From an uncultured Prevotellaceae bacterium (GTDB taxonomy: Bacteria; Bacteroidota; Bacteroidia; Bacteroidales; UBA932), in NCBI GenBank assembly GCA_947166905.1, contig CAMVFZ010000002.1:62001-126000 (forward strand): DNA of 64,000 nucleotides, read 5' to 3'. The translations under genes were made by a program, and so were the position numbers. Below, one piece after another: positions 33,331 through 41,850 of this stretch. Every line of letters begins with the position of its first letter. The first letter of the stretch is position 1. Under the pieces are notes generated by a model. That model was not told the DNA's origin. It did no database searches and saw only the letters and a list, made by a program, of their open reading frames with translations.

Positions 33331-34269
33331 ATGTTAGGCAGACGAATACTCAGAATTAAAGCATTCAAAACCATATATGCATACGCCGTAACAGGCAAGA
33401 TGTCCCAGGATGAAGCCAAGGCCCAGTTCCTTGCATCCTGCGAGGCCGTAAGGGATCTTTATCTCTTCATGCTCTCCATCGTTCCCTGCATCACGGCAGA
33501 GGCCCAGGCCCGCATAGACGCTGCCAAAGGCAAGCTCAATCCTACGGAAGAAGACCTCAATCCCAATCAGAAGTTCGCATCCAACGCCCTTGCAACATTG
33601 CTGGAGCAGGATCCTGACTTCAACAAGATTCTTGAGCGCAAGAAGCTCTCATGGGCTCCGTACGATATCCTTATCAGGGATGTATACGACTCCATGTGCG
33701 GTAAAGACTACTTCCAGAAGTATATGCAGACTCCCGGCACCTCGCTGGAAGAAGACTGCAAGCTCTTTACCAAGGCCTTCGAGCAGGAATTCGTAGATAA
33801 CGCAGCCCTGGAGGCTATCCTGGAAGACATCAACCTTCTTTGGGTGGATGATCTTGCATACGCCCTCACTTGGTGCTGCCGCAGCCTTGAGGATATAGCC
33901 GCCGGCCAGCCCTGGAAACTCCCTGAGCTTTATCAGAGCGATATGGTATTGAAGAAACGTCCCGATGCCAAGGTAGACAGTGACAAGGACTTTGCCGTCA
34001 AGCTGGTACGCTGCGCGCTTTCCGGCTACGAAAAGTACTTTGAGAAAGTAGTTACCATGGTTCCGGACTGGGACCGCGACCGTCTCTTCAGCTCTGACAT
34101 GGCAGTTATCGCCTGCGCAATGGCAGAGATAGAGAACTTCAAGGACATCCCCGCAAAGGTATCGCTCAACGAGTACGTAGAGATTTCAAAATTCTACTGC
34201 TCACCTAAGAGCCGCAGCTTTGTGAACGGCGTTCTGGACAGGCTTATTAAGGAAAATAATTTAATTTAA
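33331..34269 (+). CDS. nusB: Transcription antitermination protein NusB, long Bacteroidota form
   Basis: 312 residues, longer than the ~140-residue E. coli protein but usual for this phylum. The start MLGRRILRIKAFKTIYAYA is the NusB RNA-binding opening, and the core NusB domain is the last ~140 residues (ending KFYCSPKSRSFVNGVLDRL). It works with NusA, NusE and NusG in rRNA antitermination. It is the first gene of a tight plus-strand run through yajC, ybbR and coaE. Confidence 0.93.
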   Translation: MLGRRILRIKAFKTIYAYAVTGKMSQDEAKAQFLASCEAVRDLYLFMLSIVPCITAEAQARIDAAKGKLNPTEEDLNPNQKFASNALATLLEQDPDFNKILERKKLSWAPYDILIRDVYDSMCGKDYFQKYMQTPGTSLEEDCKLFTKAFEQEFVDNAALEAILEDINLLWVDDLAYALTWCCRSLEDIAAGQPWKLPELYQSDMVLKKRPDAKVDSDKDFAVKLVRCALSGYEKYFEKVVTMVPDWDRDRLFSSDMAVIACAMAEIENFKDIPAKVSLNEYVEISKFYCSPKSRSFVNGVLDRLIKENNLI

Positions 34270-34279
34270 CCGGTTAATT

Positions 34280-34642
34280 ATGAATATTTTAACAATTTTG
34301 GACGTTGCCGCTTCTACCGTGGCTCAGGCAACTCCTCAGGGTGCAGAAGGTGCACAGCAGGTAGCTCCTGCAGGCGGTGGAATGATGTGGATTATGCTTA
34401 TCCTCATCTTCGTGGTAATGTGGTTCTTCATGATCCGCCCCCAGCGTAAGCAGCAGAAAGAACTTCAGAAGTTCCGCGAGGGCCTCAAGAAAGGTGACAA
34501 GGTCGTTACTGCCGGCGGTATCTACGGTACTGTTGACCAGGTAAACGAGAAGAGCGTTCTCATCAAAGTTGACGGTGAGACCAAGCTCAGAGTCGCCAAG
34601 GAGTCTCTTGTAAAGGATTTCTCAGACGTTCAGCAGCAATAA
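34280..34642 (+). CDS. yajC: Preprotein translocase accessory subunit YajC
   Basis: 120 residues with one membrane helix (about 36-52, MWIMLILIFVVMWFFMI) followed by the invariant RPQRKQQKE, then the GDKVVTAGGIYGTV hairpin. It associates with SecDF in the inner membrane. It is 10 bp after nusB. The N-terminal 33 residues ahead of the helix are Ala/Gln-rich and longer than in E. coli. Confidence 0.95.
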   Translation: MNILTILDVAASTVAQATPQGAEGAQQVAPAGGGMMWIMLILIFVVMWFFMIRPQRKQQKELQKFREGLKKGDKVVTAGGIYGTVDQVNEKSVLIKVDGETKLRVAKESLVKDFSDVQQQ

Positions 34643-34654
34643 GGAGTCCCTCGG

Positions 34655-35617
34655 ATGAGCTGGGACGCCATCAGAAACAAAGTTAGCGGAAGGGATGTGG
34701 TACTTTTTGCCCTGTCTCTTCTGCTTGCATTTGTTATATGGCTGATCCACAACCTTTCTTTCAATTACAAAGAGCAGGTATCGGTTCCTATTCTGGCCCA
34801 TTGCAGCCTTGACGGGCATGCGTTCAGCAGTTCTACGCCGGCCATGCTTCACGCCCGTTGCAAAGCGTCGGGCTTTTCCCTGATTGGCCTGCTGAAGAGT
34901 TCAGGACGCGCTCCAATAGAGGTAAAATTCGCCCCTCAGGACCTTCACCACAAGACAGGAGAGCTTTTTTATATCACAGCCCAGGAACTTGATGCCTATT
35001 CGCCCCAGATTTTTGGCGAGGGCACGAAGGTAGAGGCATATATCACCGACACTCTATTCTTCCGCTTCCCTTATCAGGACAGCCGCCGCGTGCCTGTTAC
35101 CGGCCGATGCAAGCTTTCCTACCGCTCCCAGTACATTGCAAGCGGGGTTTTGGAATTCACCCCAGATTCCGTAACAATCTTCGGATCTCCTTCTGCCCTG
35201 GAGGGCATAGAGACCGTATATACCAACAACATAGAAAAGAACGATATCTCCGGTCCTCTTCACGGCAACGTCAGGATTGAACCCATTCCGGGTGTCAGGC
35301 TGTCCGATGAGACCGTAGAGTACAACCTGGAAGTATCCAGATACGTAGAGATTGAGTCCGAAGCCTTCGTCTCCGTAGAAAACGTGCCTGCCGGCAGGAC
35401 GGTTGTAGTTTATCCTTCCGTCGCCAGGGTAGTGGTACGCTGCCGTTTCCCCCTGATTTCCGCCAGGACGGATTCAATGAAGCTGATTATCGATTATGCA
35501 GACTTCAAGAAGTCCGTTACCGGCCGATGCCTTCCCAAAGTGGCCAATATGCCTGAAGGCACAATCAGCGTTTCTTTTGAACCGGAAGTGTTCGAGTGTG
35601 TAGAGATTGCGCGATGA
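34655..35617 (+). CDS. YbbR-like membrane protein
   Basis: 320 residues. One membrane helix near the N-terminus (about 18-32) is followed by periplasmic YbbR-type beta repeats, for example VTGRCKLSYRSQYIASGVLE and the segment SVTIFGSPSALEGIE. The YbbR/CdaR family is tied to cell-envelope processes; in Gram-positive bacteria a member controls c-di-AMP synthase. No diadenylate cyclase gene is next to it here. Its stop overlaps the coaE ATG (ATGA at 35614-35617). Confidence 0.85.
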   Translation: MSWDAIRNKVSGRDVVLFALSLLLAFVIWLIHNLSFNYKEQVSVPILAHCSLDGHAFSSSTPAMLHARCKASGFSLIGLLKSSGRAPIEVKFAPQDLHHKTGELFYITAQELDAYSPQIFGEGTKVEAYITDTLFFRFPYQDSRRVPVTGRCKLSYRSQYIASGVLEFTPDSVTIFGSPSALEGIETVYTNNIEKNDISGPLHGNVRIEPIPGVRLSDETVEYNLEVSRYVEIESEAFVSVENVPAGRTVVVYPSVARVVVRCRFPLISARTDSMKLIIDYADFKKSVTGRCLPKVANMPEGTISVSFEPEVFECVEIAR

Positions 35618-36195
35618 TCAAGGTACTTCTTACCGGTGGTATCGGCAGCGGAAAATCCCGTGTGGCCGGCTATTTCAGGGAATACGGGGCTTTTGTTTAT
35701 GACAGTGACAGCTCTGCAAGGGCTCTTTATGGCAGCGATGCTGCCCTAAGGGCAAAACTTGCAGAACTTTTTGGCGCTGAAGTCCTTACGCCGGAAGGCG
35801 TCAACGCGCCGGTACTTGCCGGAATCATCTTCAATGATGCATCGGCACTGGAGGCCCTTGAGGCCGTGGTGCATCCGGCGGTAAAGGAAGATTTCCTAAG
35901 GCAGGCGGAAGCCTCCGGCAGGGAAGTGGCCGTGATGGAATCGGCCATTGCGGGCAGCAAACCCCTGTTCAAGGATTTCTTCGACGTAGTCGTGGTGGTA
36001 GAGTCCCCGGACCAGTTGCGACTTGAAAGGGCTATTCTCAGGGGAAGCACAGAGGCCGAGGTCCGCAAAAGGATGGAAGCCCAAAAGACATCGATGCTGA
36101 TGGAGCCGGATGTGGTCATCGGCAATGACAAGGATTTGAAAACATTGGAAAAACAGGCCAAGAAGGCCTGGAAACACATAAGTAAAGCATTTTAA
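35614..36195 (+). CDS. coaE: Dephospho-CoA kinase
   Basis: 193 residues from ATG 35614. The P-loop is GGIGSGKS at the N-terminus; the CoA-binding YDSDSSARAL and the segment AVVHPAVKED and LRLERAILRG lid are visible. It phosphorylates dephospho-CoA in the last step of CoA synthesis. The start overlaps the ybbR stop by 4 bp, showing translational coupling; a longer frame reaching 35596 is not needed. It ends 1 bp before the DUF5606 gene. Confidence 0.94.
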   Translation: MIKVLLTGGIGSGKSRVAGYFREYGAFVYDSDSSARALYGSDAALRAKLAELFGAEVLTPEGVNAPVLAGIIFNDASALEALEAVVHPAVKEDFLRQAEASGREVAVMESAIAGSKPLFKDFFDVVVVVESPDQLRLERAILRGSTEAEVRKRMEAQKTSMLMEPDVVIGNDKDLKTLEKQAKKAWKHISKAF

Positions 36196-36196
36196 C

Positions 36197-36628
36197 ATGG
36201 AACAGAACAAAACAGATCTTGCAAAGATTCTTTCAGTGTCCGGTTACAGCGGACTGTATCTATATCTTACCCAGGCCCGTGGCGGCGCTATCGCAGAGCA
36301 GCTCCAGAACAAGGAAAGGACCATTTTCCCGGTTCGCAGCAAAATTACCACACTGGAGGATATCTCAATTTATACAGAGGAAGGCGAGCTCAAGCTCAAA
36401 GAGGTATTCCTGAAGCTTAAAGAGGTTCTTGGAGAGAAAGACGCTCCGGATCAGAAGGCTGCCCCCGATGCACTCAAGGAGCTTTTCGCACAGGCAGTTC
36501 CGGATTACGATGCCAACCGTTTCTATGTTTCACACATGCGCAAAGTCGTTCTCTGGTACAACATCCTTAAGAACTACGCTTCCCTTGACTTTGTAACCCC
36601 TGAGGAAGAAAAGGCCCCCGAGGCATAA
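36197..36628 (+). CDS. DUF5606 family protein
   Basis: 143 residues, recognised as DUF5606, a Bacteroidota family of unknown function. The opening DLAKILSVSGYSGLYLYLTQ reads like a small SH3-like or beta-barrel fold and is followed by FPVRSKITTLEDISIYTEEG and a helical C-terminal half. No signal peptide is seen. It is packed between coaE (1 bp) and rimO (1-bp overlap), so it is part of the operon. Confidence 0.85.
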   Translation: MEQNKTDLAKILSVSGYSGLYLYLTQARGGAIAEQLQNKERTIFPVRSKITTLEDISIYTEEGELKLKEVFLKLKEVLGEKDAPDQKAAPDALKELFAQAVPDYDANRFYVSHMRKVVLWYNILKNYASLDFVTPEEEKAPEA

Positions 36629-37950
36629 TGCCGATGGAAAAGAAAACACTTCAGGTTATTACTCTTGGCTGTTCCAAGAACAGCGTGGATACCTCGCACC
36701 TGCTGGCGCAGGTGCAGGATCTTTATACCATTCTGCCTGAAGATTACGAGGGTGCCGTAGACTATCTTCTGCTGAATACCTGTGGCTTTATTGGCGATGC
36801 CAAGGAAGAATCCATCCAGGCTATCTTCGATGCCGTAGACCGCAAAAATCGCGGCTTGGCCGGCAAGATTCTTGTCTTTGGCTGCCTGTCCCAGCGTTAC
36901 ATCGACCAGATGCCCGGAATGATTCCGGAAGTTGACGGCTGGTACGGTGCAAGGCAGCTGGCTCCGCTTGTAAAGGCCTTGGGCGGCAAGGATTCAGATG
37001 AATTCACTTACGGCAGATATCTGCCCCAGAATGCATCCTACGCCTTTATGAAGATATCTGAGGGCTGCGACCGCCGCTGCTCTTACTGTGCCATCCCGCT
37101 GATTCGCGGTATGCACAGGTCCGTTCCTATGGAGGACCTTGTACGCGAGGCTGAGGCCCTTGCCGCAAGGGGAGTGAAGGAACTTGTGCTGATTGCCCAG
37201 GATACCACTTTCTATGGCCTGGACCTTTACAAAAAGCGCATGCTGGCAGAACTTCTGCGCCGCTTGTCCGCTGTTGACGGCATAGAATGGATAAGGATTC
37301 ATTATTCCTATCCGGCCGATTTCCCGGAGGATGTACTCCACGAGATGGCAACCAACCCCAAGGTTTGCAAATACATGGATATCCCACTTCAGCATGTTGC
37401 AGACAGCGTTTTGTCTGCTATGCGCCGTAACGTGGATTCGGCCTGGACCAAGGCTCTTGTGCAGAAGATGCGCAAGGCTGTACCGGGCATTGTGCTGCGT
37501 ACGACCATGATGGTGGGCCATCCGGGAGAAACCAGAAAAGACTTCGAATTCCTGCTTGATTTTCTTCGTGAAGCCAAGTTCGAGCGCCTTGGTGCGTTTT
37601 CCTATTCAGAGGAGGAAGGCACCTGGGGTGCGGCAAATTTGAAGGATTCAGTCGCAAAAAAAACTAAAGAAAGACGCCTGTCTGCCCTTATGGAAGTGCA
37701 GCGTGGTATATCTTTTGCATACAACATGAGCAGAATCGGCACCGTAGAAAAGGTGCTCGCGGATTCGTGCAATGACGGCATACTTGTGTGCCGCAGCCAA
37801 TACGAGAGCCCTGAAGTAGACGGAGAGATTTTGGTCAAATACGATCCCCGTATGGGTCTTGCACCGGAGCAGATGCCCGGACATTTCTTCTATGCAAAGA
37901 TTGTATCGGCCGACGATTATGACCTAATAGCAGATTTTGAGTCTATTTAG
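36628..37950 (+). CDS. rimO: Ribosomal protein S12 methylthiotransferase RimO
   Basis: 440 residues. It is a MiaB/RimO radical-SAM enzyme with the N-terminal UPF0004 domain (LGCSKNSVDTSHL, NTCGFIGDAKEESI), the radical-SAM cluster motif CDRRCSYCAIP, and a C-terminal TRAM domain. NTCGF and the EEG ending of the radical-SAM domain (FSYSEEEGTWGA) favour RimO over MiaB. It methylthiolates Asp on ribosomal protein S12. The stop is followed 1 bp later by the lipoprotein gene. Confidence 0.94.
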   Translation: MPMEKKTLQVITLGCSKNSVDTSHLLAQVQDLYTILPEDYEGAVDYLLLNTCGFIGDAKEESIQAIFDAVDRKNRGLAGKILVFGCLSQRYIDQMPGMIPEVDGWYGARQLAPLVKALGGKDSDEFTYGRYLPQNASYAFMKISEGCDRRCSYCAIPLIRGMHRSVPMEDLVREAEALAARGVKELVLIAQDTTFYGLDLYKKRMLAELLRRLSAVDGIEWIRIHYSYPADFPEDVLHEMATNPKVCKYMDIPLQHVADSVLSAMRRNVDSAWTKALVQKMRKAVPGIVLRTTMMVGHPGETRKDFEFLLDFLREAKFERLGAFSYSEEEGTWGAANLKDSVAKKTKERRLSALMEVQRGISFAYNMSRIGTVEKVLADSCNDGILVCRSQYESPEVDGEILVKYDPRMGLAPEQMPGHFFYAKIVSADDYDLIADFESI

Positions 37951-37951
37951 T

Positions 37952-38767
37952 ATGAAAAAGTTATCCGGAATTCTAGCCATAGGAGCCATTGCATCCATCG
38001 TTGCATCATGCTCTGCAAACCTGTACAAGATGGATCTGCAGATGAGGCAGCCGTCAGCATCGGGATATGACCTGAGCGGCAAAGAGATGGGAGTGGTTTA
38101 TATCGCTTCGGCAAAGGATACTGCCTTTGCAAAGAATATGGCGGAGGGCTTCGCTTCTTCACTTGAGGATGATTACTTCAATGGCCAGGAAATGGTGGAT
38201 GTTTATACTATGACTGCCAACGAGGCCGTGGATTATGCTTCCAGAGACACTCTCCTTAACATTGTCATGGATACGGAAAAGGATGTTATCTTCCTTTTGG
38301 AGTGCAAGAAGGACGAAGATAAAGAAAAGGCCCGTGTAAGACTCTCTGTATATGATTCGATGGGCAAGACGGATACTGTTAGAACCTTCGGCGGTATTGT
38401 TCCTACCAGCAACGATAGGGTGGCAGATGCAAAACTTACCGGCCAGAAGGCCTCTTTACAGTTCCTTTCCAACTGGAGACCGGAAAGCTTTTATTTCTAT
38501 TCATACGATTCAGTGGGTTGGATATCAGCCATCAATTGCGCTTTTAATTTTAAGTGGCATAAGGCTATGAAGTTGTGGCTAGAGATTGCAGAGACGGCCA
38601 AGGGATACAAGGCAGCATATTCTGCATTCAACCTGGCTACTGCGGCATATATCCTTGGCGATTACTCTTTGTGCGAGCGTTGGCTTGGCATAGCAGAACA
38701 GGCCGGTACAACAGAGTACACATCGGCCTTGAGATCTAAACTATCCAGTAAGATGGGTGCGGATTAA
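37952..38767 (+). CDS. DUF6340-type lipoprotein
   Basis: 271 residues from ATG 37952. SPII signal with lipobox ASC (IVASCSANLY), so a lipid-anchored envelope protein. The middle part (VVYIASAKDTAFAKNMAEGF, DTLLNIVMDTEKDVIFLLEC) and the Trp/Phe-rich C-terminal helical part (KWHKAMKLWLEIAETAKGYKA) fit the DUF6340 lipoproteins of Bacteroidota; function unknown. It follows rimO by 1 bp. Its stop directly abuts that of the convergent queE (TAA|TTA at 38765-38770). Confidence 0.8.
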   Translation: MKKLSGILAIGAIASIVASCSANLYKMDLQMRQPSASGYDLSGKEMGVVYIASAKDTAFAKNMAEGFASSLEDDYFNGQEMVDVYTMTANEAVDYASRDTLLNIVMDTEKDVIFLLECKKDEDKEKARVRLSVYDSMGKTDTVRTFGGIVPTSNDRVADAKLTGQKASLQFLSNWRPESFYFYSYDSVGWISAINCAFNFKWHKAMKLWLEIAETAKGYKAAYSAFNLATAAYILGDYSLCERWLGIAEQAGTTEYTSALRSKLSSKMGAD

Positions 38768-39331
38768 TTATCTTATATCCAGATATTTATGAGTCTGTAG
38801 ACTCAGACGCCAACGGGGGTGGGACATTATATATGTTACCACCTCTTTTGTATTCTGTCCGGAGCATGGCTGCAGGAAGTAATGGTCTGCTGGGAAGTCC
38901 AGCCAGCGCTTGGCGTCCTGTCCGGTGTAGACAAGTTTTAGCTCGTCGGCTCTTGTGATTGCAGGGCTTGCGGTTGGCTGCCAGTCTTGCTTGGGGCTGA
39001 AGGTTATCCAGTCTATGCCGTCGGGCAAGGGTTTTGTGCCGTTGGTTTCTATGTGAATTGTGTAGCCTTCTTTATGCAGTCTTTGTACAAGAGTTGCATC
39101 CAGCTGAAGTGCCGGTTCTCCTCCTGTTATAACTATTCTGCGGCAGTCAGGGGCAGTTTTCTTTAGTTCTGCAATCAGGGTGTCAAGGTCCATTGCAGTT
39201 GCGGCGGCAAAGTCTGTGTCGCAGAATGGGCACTTTAGATTGCATCCGCTGAACCTCAGAAACACTACCGGTGTTCCTGTCCAATAACCTTCTCCCTGCA
39301 ACGAGTAGAATATTTCGTTAATTCTGTACAT
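38768..39331 (-). CDS. queE: 7-carboxy-7-deazaguanine synthase
   Basis: 187 residues, a short-form radical-SAM enzyme. The [4Fe-4S] motif is visible in FSGCNLKCPFCDTDF, with the opening YSLQGEGYWTGTPVVFLRF and the SAM-side segment ITGGEPALQLD. It makes 7-carboxy-7-deazaguanine from carboxytetrahydropterin in the queuosine/preQ0 pathway. It is separated from queD upstream on the same strand by a 136-bp gap filled by an inverted-repeat element. Confidence 0.95.
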   Translation of the reverse strand: MYRINEIFYSLQGEGYWTGTPVVFLRFSGCNLKCPFCDTDFAAATAMDLDTLIAELKKTAPDCRRIVITGGEPALQLDATLVQRLHKEGYTIHIETNGTKPLPDGIDWITFSPKQDWQPTASPAITRADELKLVYTGQDAKRWLDFPADHYFLQPCSGQNTKEVVTYIMSHPRWRLSLQTHKYLDIR

Positions 39332-39340
39332 AATAATCTG

Positions 39341-39461
39341 AAAAACTGATATTTACTTCCAAAACCTTCCGCTTCGCTTCATCCCTCCCAAACAAGTTTG
39401 GGCCCCTCCCATTCACGTGGTCATGGGCGACCACGGGTTTTGGAACCAAATATCTGTTTTT
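39341..39461. repeat. 121-bp nested inverted-repeat element between queD and queE
   Basis: The outer 26-bp arms (39341-39366 and 39436-39461) are inverted copies matching at 23 of 26 positions. Inside are two perfect hairpins: CCCAAAC-AA-GTTTGGG (39387-39402) and CGTGGTC-(6)-GACCACG (39416-39435). It ends in T-runs in either reading direction. This shape suits a small non-autonomous mobile element or a REP/BIME-like intergenic repeat; it may also terminate or attenuate queE transcription. No second copy was found in this window. Confidence 0.7.
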
Positions 39462-39467
39462 CTACTG

Positions 39468-39800
39468 TTAGTCTTTCTCGTAAATAGCCTTATTATTCTC
39501 GGATTCCCAAATCTCTACCTTATAGCAATTTTCAACGTTGTCGCAGATCCATTTGGCGATGTTTTCGGCGGTGGGGTTGAAAGGGAGAATCTCGTTAAGG
39601 TTTTTGTGATCAAGAGTGCCGGAGATTTTCTTCTTGATTAGGGTGAAGTCCGTGACCATGCCGTCCTGGTTCAGGGTCTCTGACTTGCAGTGGACATAAA
39701 CTATCCAGTTGTGTCCGTGCATGGCCTCACACTTGCTCTCATAGCTAAGAGTAAGGCTGTGTGAAGAAGAAATCTCTAAACGTTTACTTACGTAATACAT
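39468..39800 (-). CDS. queD: 6-carboxytetrahydropterin synthase
   Basis: 110 residues of the PTPS/QueD family. The zinc histidines are in SSSHSLTLSY and MHGHNWIV, the catalytic Cys in SKCEAMHGHN, and the conserved end segment NPTAENIAKWICDN is present. It converts dihydroneopterin triphosphate to carboxytetrahydropterin for queuosine. It follows queC by 17 bp. Confidence 0.94.
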   Translation of the reverse strand: MYYVSKRLEISSSHSLTLSYESKCEAMHGHNWIVYVHCKSETLNQDGMVTDFTLIKKKISGTLDHKNLNEILPFNPTAENIAKWICDNVENCYKVEIWESENNKAIYEKD

Positions 39801-39817
39801 ATCTAATATTCAATTAT

Positions 39818-40459
39818 TTACACTTCGTATACAGTAGGATCAAAGCCGTCCAGCGCCTCTTTGCGCTCGCGGCAGGTAGCGCAGTCCCCGCAGTGATGCT
39901 CGCGGCCTTCGTAGCAAGAGTAAGTATGCTCGAAGGGAACCCCAAAAGCCTTGCCTTCAAGGGCGATTTCCCGCTTGCTCATATTGCAGAAAGGGGAGAG
40001 CAGTTTGATATTCTCGTAGGTACCGGCGCCGATGGCTTTTTCCATAGCGTCTATGAAGCCAGGACGACAGTCCGGGTAGATGGCGTGGTCGCCGGCGTGG
40101 TTGGCGATGAGTACGGTATCCAGGCCATGGCTTTCTGCCAGACCTGCGGCAATAGCCAGCATAATACCGTTACGGAAGGGGACCACCGTGCTCTTCATAT
40201 TCTCTGCATCGTAGTCCTGGTGGGGGATATCGGCCCCGCCCTTCAATATGCTGCTCTGGAAATACTGGCCAATGAATTCTATCGGAATAATCAAATGCTT
40301 GATACCCAATTTATTGCAGTTATACTGCGCGCATGCCGTCTGGGCCTCGTCCTGCCTTGCGCCGTAAGTAAACGTTACGGCCAAGGAAATCTCTGACTTG
40401 TATTTGTATAGGAGGCAGGTGCTGTCCATGCCACCTGAATATATCAACAAACCTTTCAT
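39818..40459 (-). CDS. queC: 7-cyano-7-deazaguanine synthase
   Basis: 213 residues with the PP-loop YSGGMDSTCLLY and the C-terminal zinc cluster in CYEGREHHCGDCATCRERKEAL. It turns 7-carboxy-7-deazaguanine into preQ0 with ATP and ammonia. First of the queC-queD-queE set. A -7-type box TACTTTTG (40490-40497, minus) lies 30 bp upstream, right after the rnpB terminator. Confidence 0.95.
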   Translation of the reverse strand: MKGLLIYSGGMDSTCLLYKYKSEISLAVTFTYGARQDEAQTACAQYNCNKLGIKHLIIPIEFIGQYFQSSILKGGADIPHQDYDAENMKSTVVPFRNGIMLAIAAGLAESHGLDTVLIANHAGDHAIYPDCRPGFIDAMEKAIGAGTYENIKLLSPFCNMSKREIALEGKAFGVPFEHTYSCYEGREHHCGDCATCRERKEALDGFDPTVYEV

Positions 40460-40502
40460 TTTTATGATGTTACAACGTACAAAAGTACAAATAATTATTC
40501 AA

Positions 40503-40531
40503 ATAAAAAGGGTGACTCCGAGGAGCCACCC
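40503..40531 (-). terminator. Terminator of the RNase P RNA gene
   Basis: On the minus strand a 10-bp stem (40510-40519 with 40522-40531, one G-T pair) is followed by TTTTTATTT. Confidence 0.8.
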
Positions 40532-40848
40532 CTACGGGAAGCGAAGCCGTAAGCCGGTTTCTGTTTTTAAATCTGTCATTTATCTTCGCAACCTACCCCC
40601 CGGCATCGGGCGGGCCGCCCTCTTCTGCCGGTATATTTGGTCTTGCAGGCCCTGATTCCGTACCCCGATGGCATCGCTGACACCGGTCGTGGGCTCTTAC
40701 CCCGCGTTTTCACCCTTGCCTTGCGGCGGTTGTTTTCTGTTACGGAATGTATAAGATTTCTCCCATCTGCGCTTTCCGCAGCAGGGCGCCCTATCCTGTC
40801 CGGACTTTCCTCACCCCCGAAGGAGCGCGACAGATCGCCTCGCATTCG
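40532..40848 (-). ncRNA. rnpB: RNase P RNA
   Basis: The minus strand carries the hallmark GAGGAAAGTCCGGAC (about 40798-40812) near the 5' end and ACAGAAACCGGCTTACGGC near the 3' end, the two halves of the P4/P3-P2 core of bacterial RNase P RNA. It trims tRNA 5' ends. The promoter box TACTTTTG (40855-40862) lies just upstream and a terminator at 40503-40531 just downstream. Ends are approximate by a few bases. Confidence 0.95.
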
Positions 40849-40854
40849 CGGCTG

Positions 40855-40886
40855 CAAAAGTAGGAATAATTTTTGATAGTTTTAAA
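40855..40886 (-). promoter_or_regulatory. Promoter of rnpB
   Basis: On the minus strand TTTA (40883-40886), 20 bases, TACTTTTG (40855-40862). Confidence 0.6.
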
Positions 40887-40895
40887 AGTAGTTTC

Positions 40896-40903
40896 TAAAT
40901 TTG
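40896..40903 (+). promoter_or_regulatory. -7 box of the glutaminyl cyclase gene
   Basis: TAAATTTG, 18 bp before the ATG at 40922. It supports that start over the longer frame beginning at 40901. Confidence 0.5.
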
Positions 40904-40921
40904 CACCTCGCTTTACGGCTT

Positions 40922-41704
40922 ATGACCATGCGTACACTAAGAATTAAAATACTTGTTTTGCTTATTCCGGCGCTGTTCGCGCTGGCTTCTTGTGCCGATG
41001 CTGCCGTTAAGCGTTACAAAGTTGTAGTGGTTAAGGAGTATCCCCACGACGAGACCTCATACACCCAGGGCCTTTTCTTCGATGGTGGCCGTCTGTATGA
41101 GAGCACAGGCCAGAAGGGAGAATCCAAGTTCAGGGAAGTGGACCTTGTTTCAGGCAAGCCAGTGCGCAACCTGAACTTTGCCAACAAGTACTTTGCAGAG
41201 GGCTCCGTAATGTTTGGCGGAGAGCTTTTCATACTTACCTGGACCAACAAGGTTGCCTTTGTCTATGACGCTGCAACTCTTAAGTTCAAGCAGACTTTCC
41301 GTTATCCCCGTGAGGGTTGGGGTTTAACCACCGATGGCAAGCAGCTTATTGCCAGCGACGGCTCCAACAAGCTTTATTTCATGGACAACAAATACCGTGT
41401 ACAGCGCACTGTGAGCGTGAAACTGGAGGGTAAGGGCGTCAGGTATTTGAATGAGCTTGAGTATATAGATGGTAAGATTTGGGCCAACGTATACACTACC
41501 GATACTATAGTTATCATCAATCCGGATGACGGCAAGGTAGAGGCAACGATAGACTGCCGCGGCTTGTATCCGCAGTCACTTGTAGATGATAATACTGATG
41601 TACTTAACGGCATCGCCTACAATCCGGCAACTAAGAAGATTTATCTTACCGGAAAGAACTGGAAGCGGTTGTATGAGATTAAATTGGAAGAGATAAAGAA
41701 TTAA
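40922..41704 (+). CDS. Glutaminyl-peptide cyclotransferase, lipoprotein
   Basis: 260 residues from ATG 40922. SPII signal with lipobox ALASC, so an envelope protein. The rest is a bacterial/plant-type (beta-propeller) glutaminyl cyclase: PHDETSYTQGLFFDGGRLYE near the start, SEGWGLT-type PREGWGLTTDG, LNELEYIDGKIWANVY, DVLNGIAYNPATKKIYLTGK at the end. It forms N-terminal pyroglutamate on exported proteins. In Bacteroidota, many exported and lipid-anchored proteins are modified this way. No obvious partner in the neighbourhood. Confidence 0.92.
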   Translation: MTMRTLRIKILVLLIPALFALASCADAAVKRYKVVVVKEYPHDETSYTQGLFFDGGRLYESTGQKGESKFREVDLVSGKPVRNLNFANKYFAEGSVMFGGELFILTWTNKVAFVYDAATLKFKQTFRYPREGWGLTTDGKQLIASDGSNKLYFMDNKYRVQRTVSVKLEGKGVRYLNELEYIDGKIWANVYTTDTIVIINPDDGKVEATIDCRGLYPQSLVDDNTDVLNGIAYNPATKKIYLTGKNWKRLYEIKLEEIKN

Positions 41705-41726
41705 TTTTTATTGTTTTACATAACAA

Positions 41727-41803
41727 GCGGGGGTACCGGAGAATTACCGGTTGAGAGACACCCAAGGAACCTGATGCGGTTAATACCGCCGGAGGGAAGC
41801 TTG
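41727..41803 (+). promoter_or_regulatory. TPP riboswitch (THI element)
   Basis: The conserved thiamine pyrophosphate aptamer parts are present in order: CGGGGGTACCGG (41728-41739), TTGAGAGACACCC, then the invariant AACCTGATGCGG and AATACCGCCGGAGGGAAGC. A 5-bp hairpin GCATC-GTAT-GATGC (41812-41825) lies between the aptamer and the ATG at 41851 and may be the expression platform, occluding the start region when TPP is bound. It indicates thiamine-repressed control of the following receptor. Confidence 0.92.
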
Positions 41804-41850
41804 AAGTCCAGGCATCGTATGATGCGCCCCTTGCATAAATTAACTTAATT

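Noticed and set aside
40576..40876. Short frames within the RNase P RNA region
   Set aside because: The region is a structured RNA with the GAGGAAAGTCCGGAC signature; the frames are incidental.
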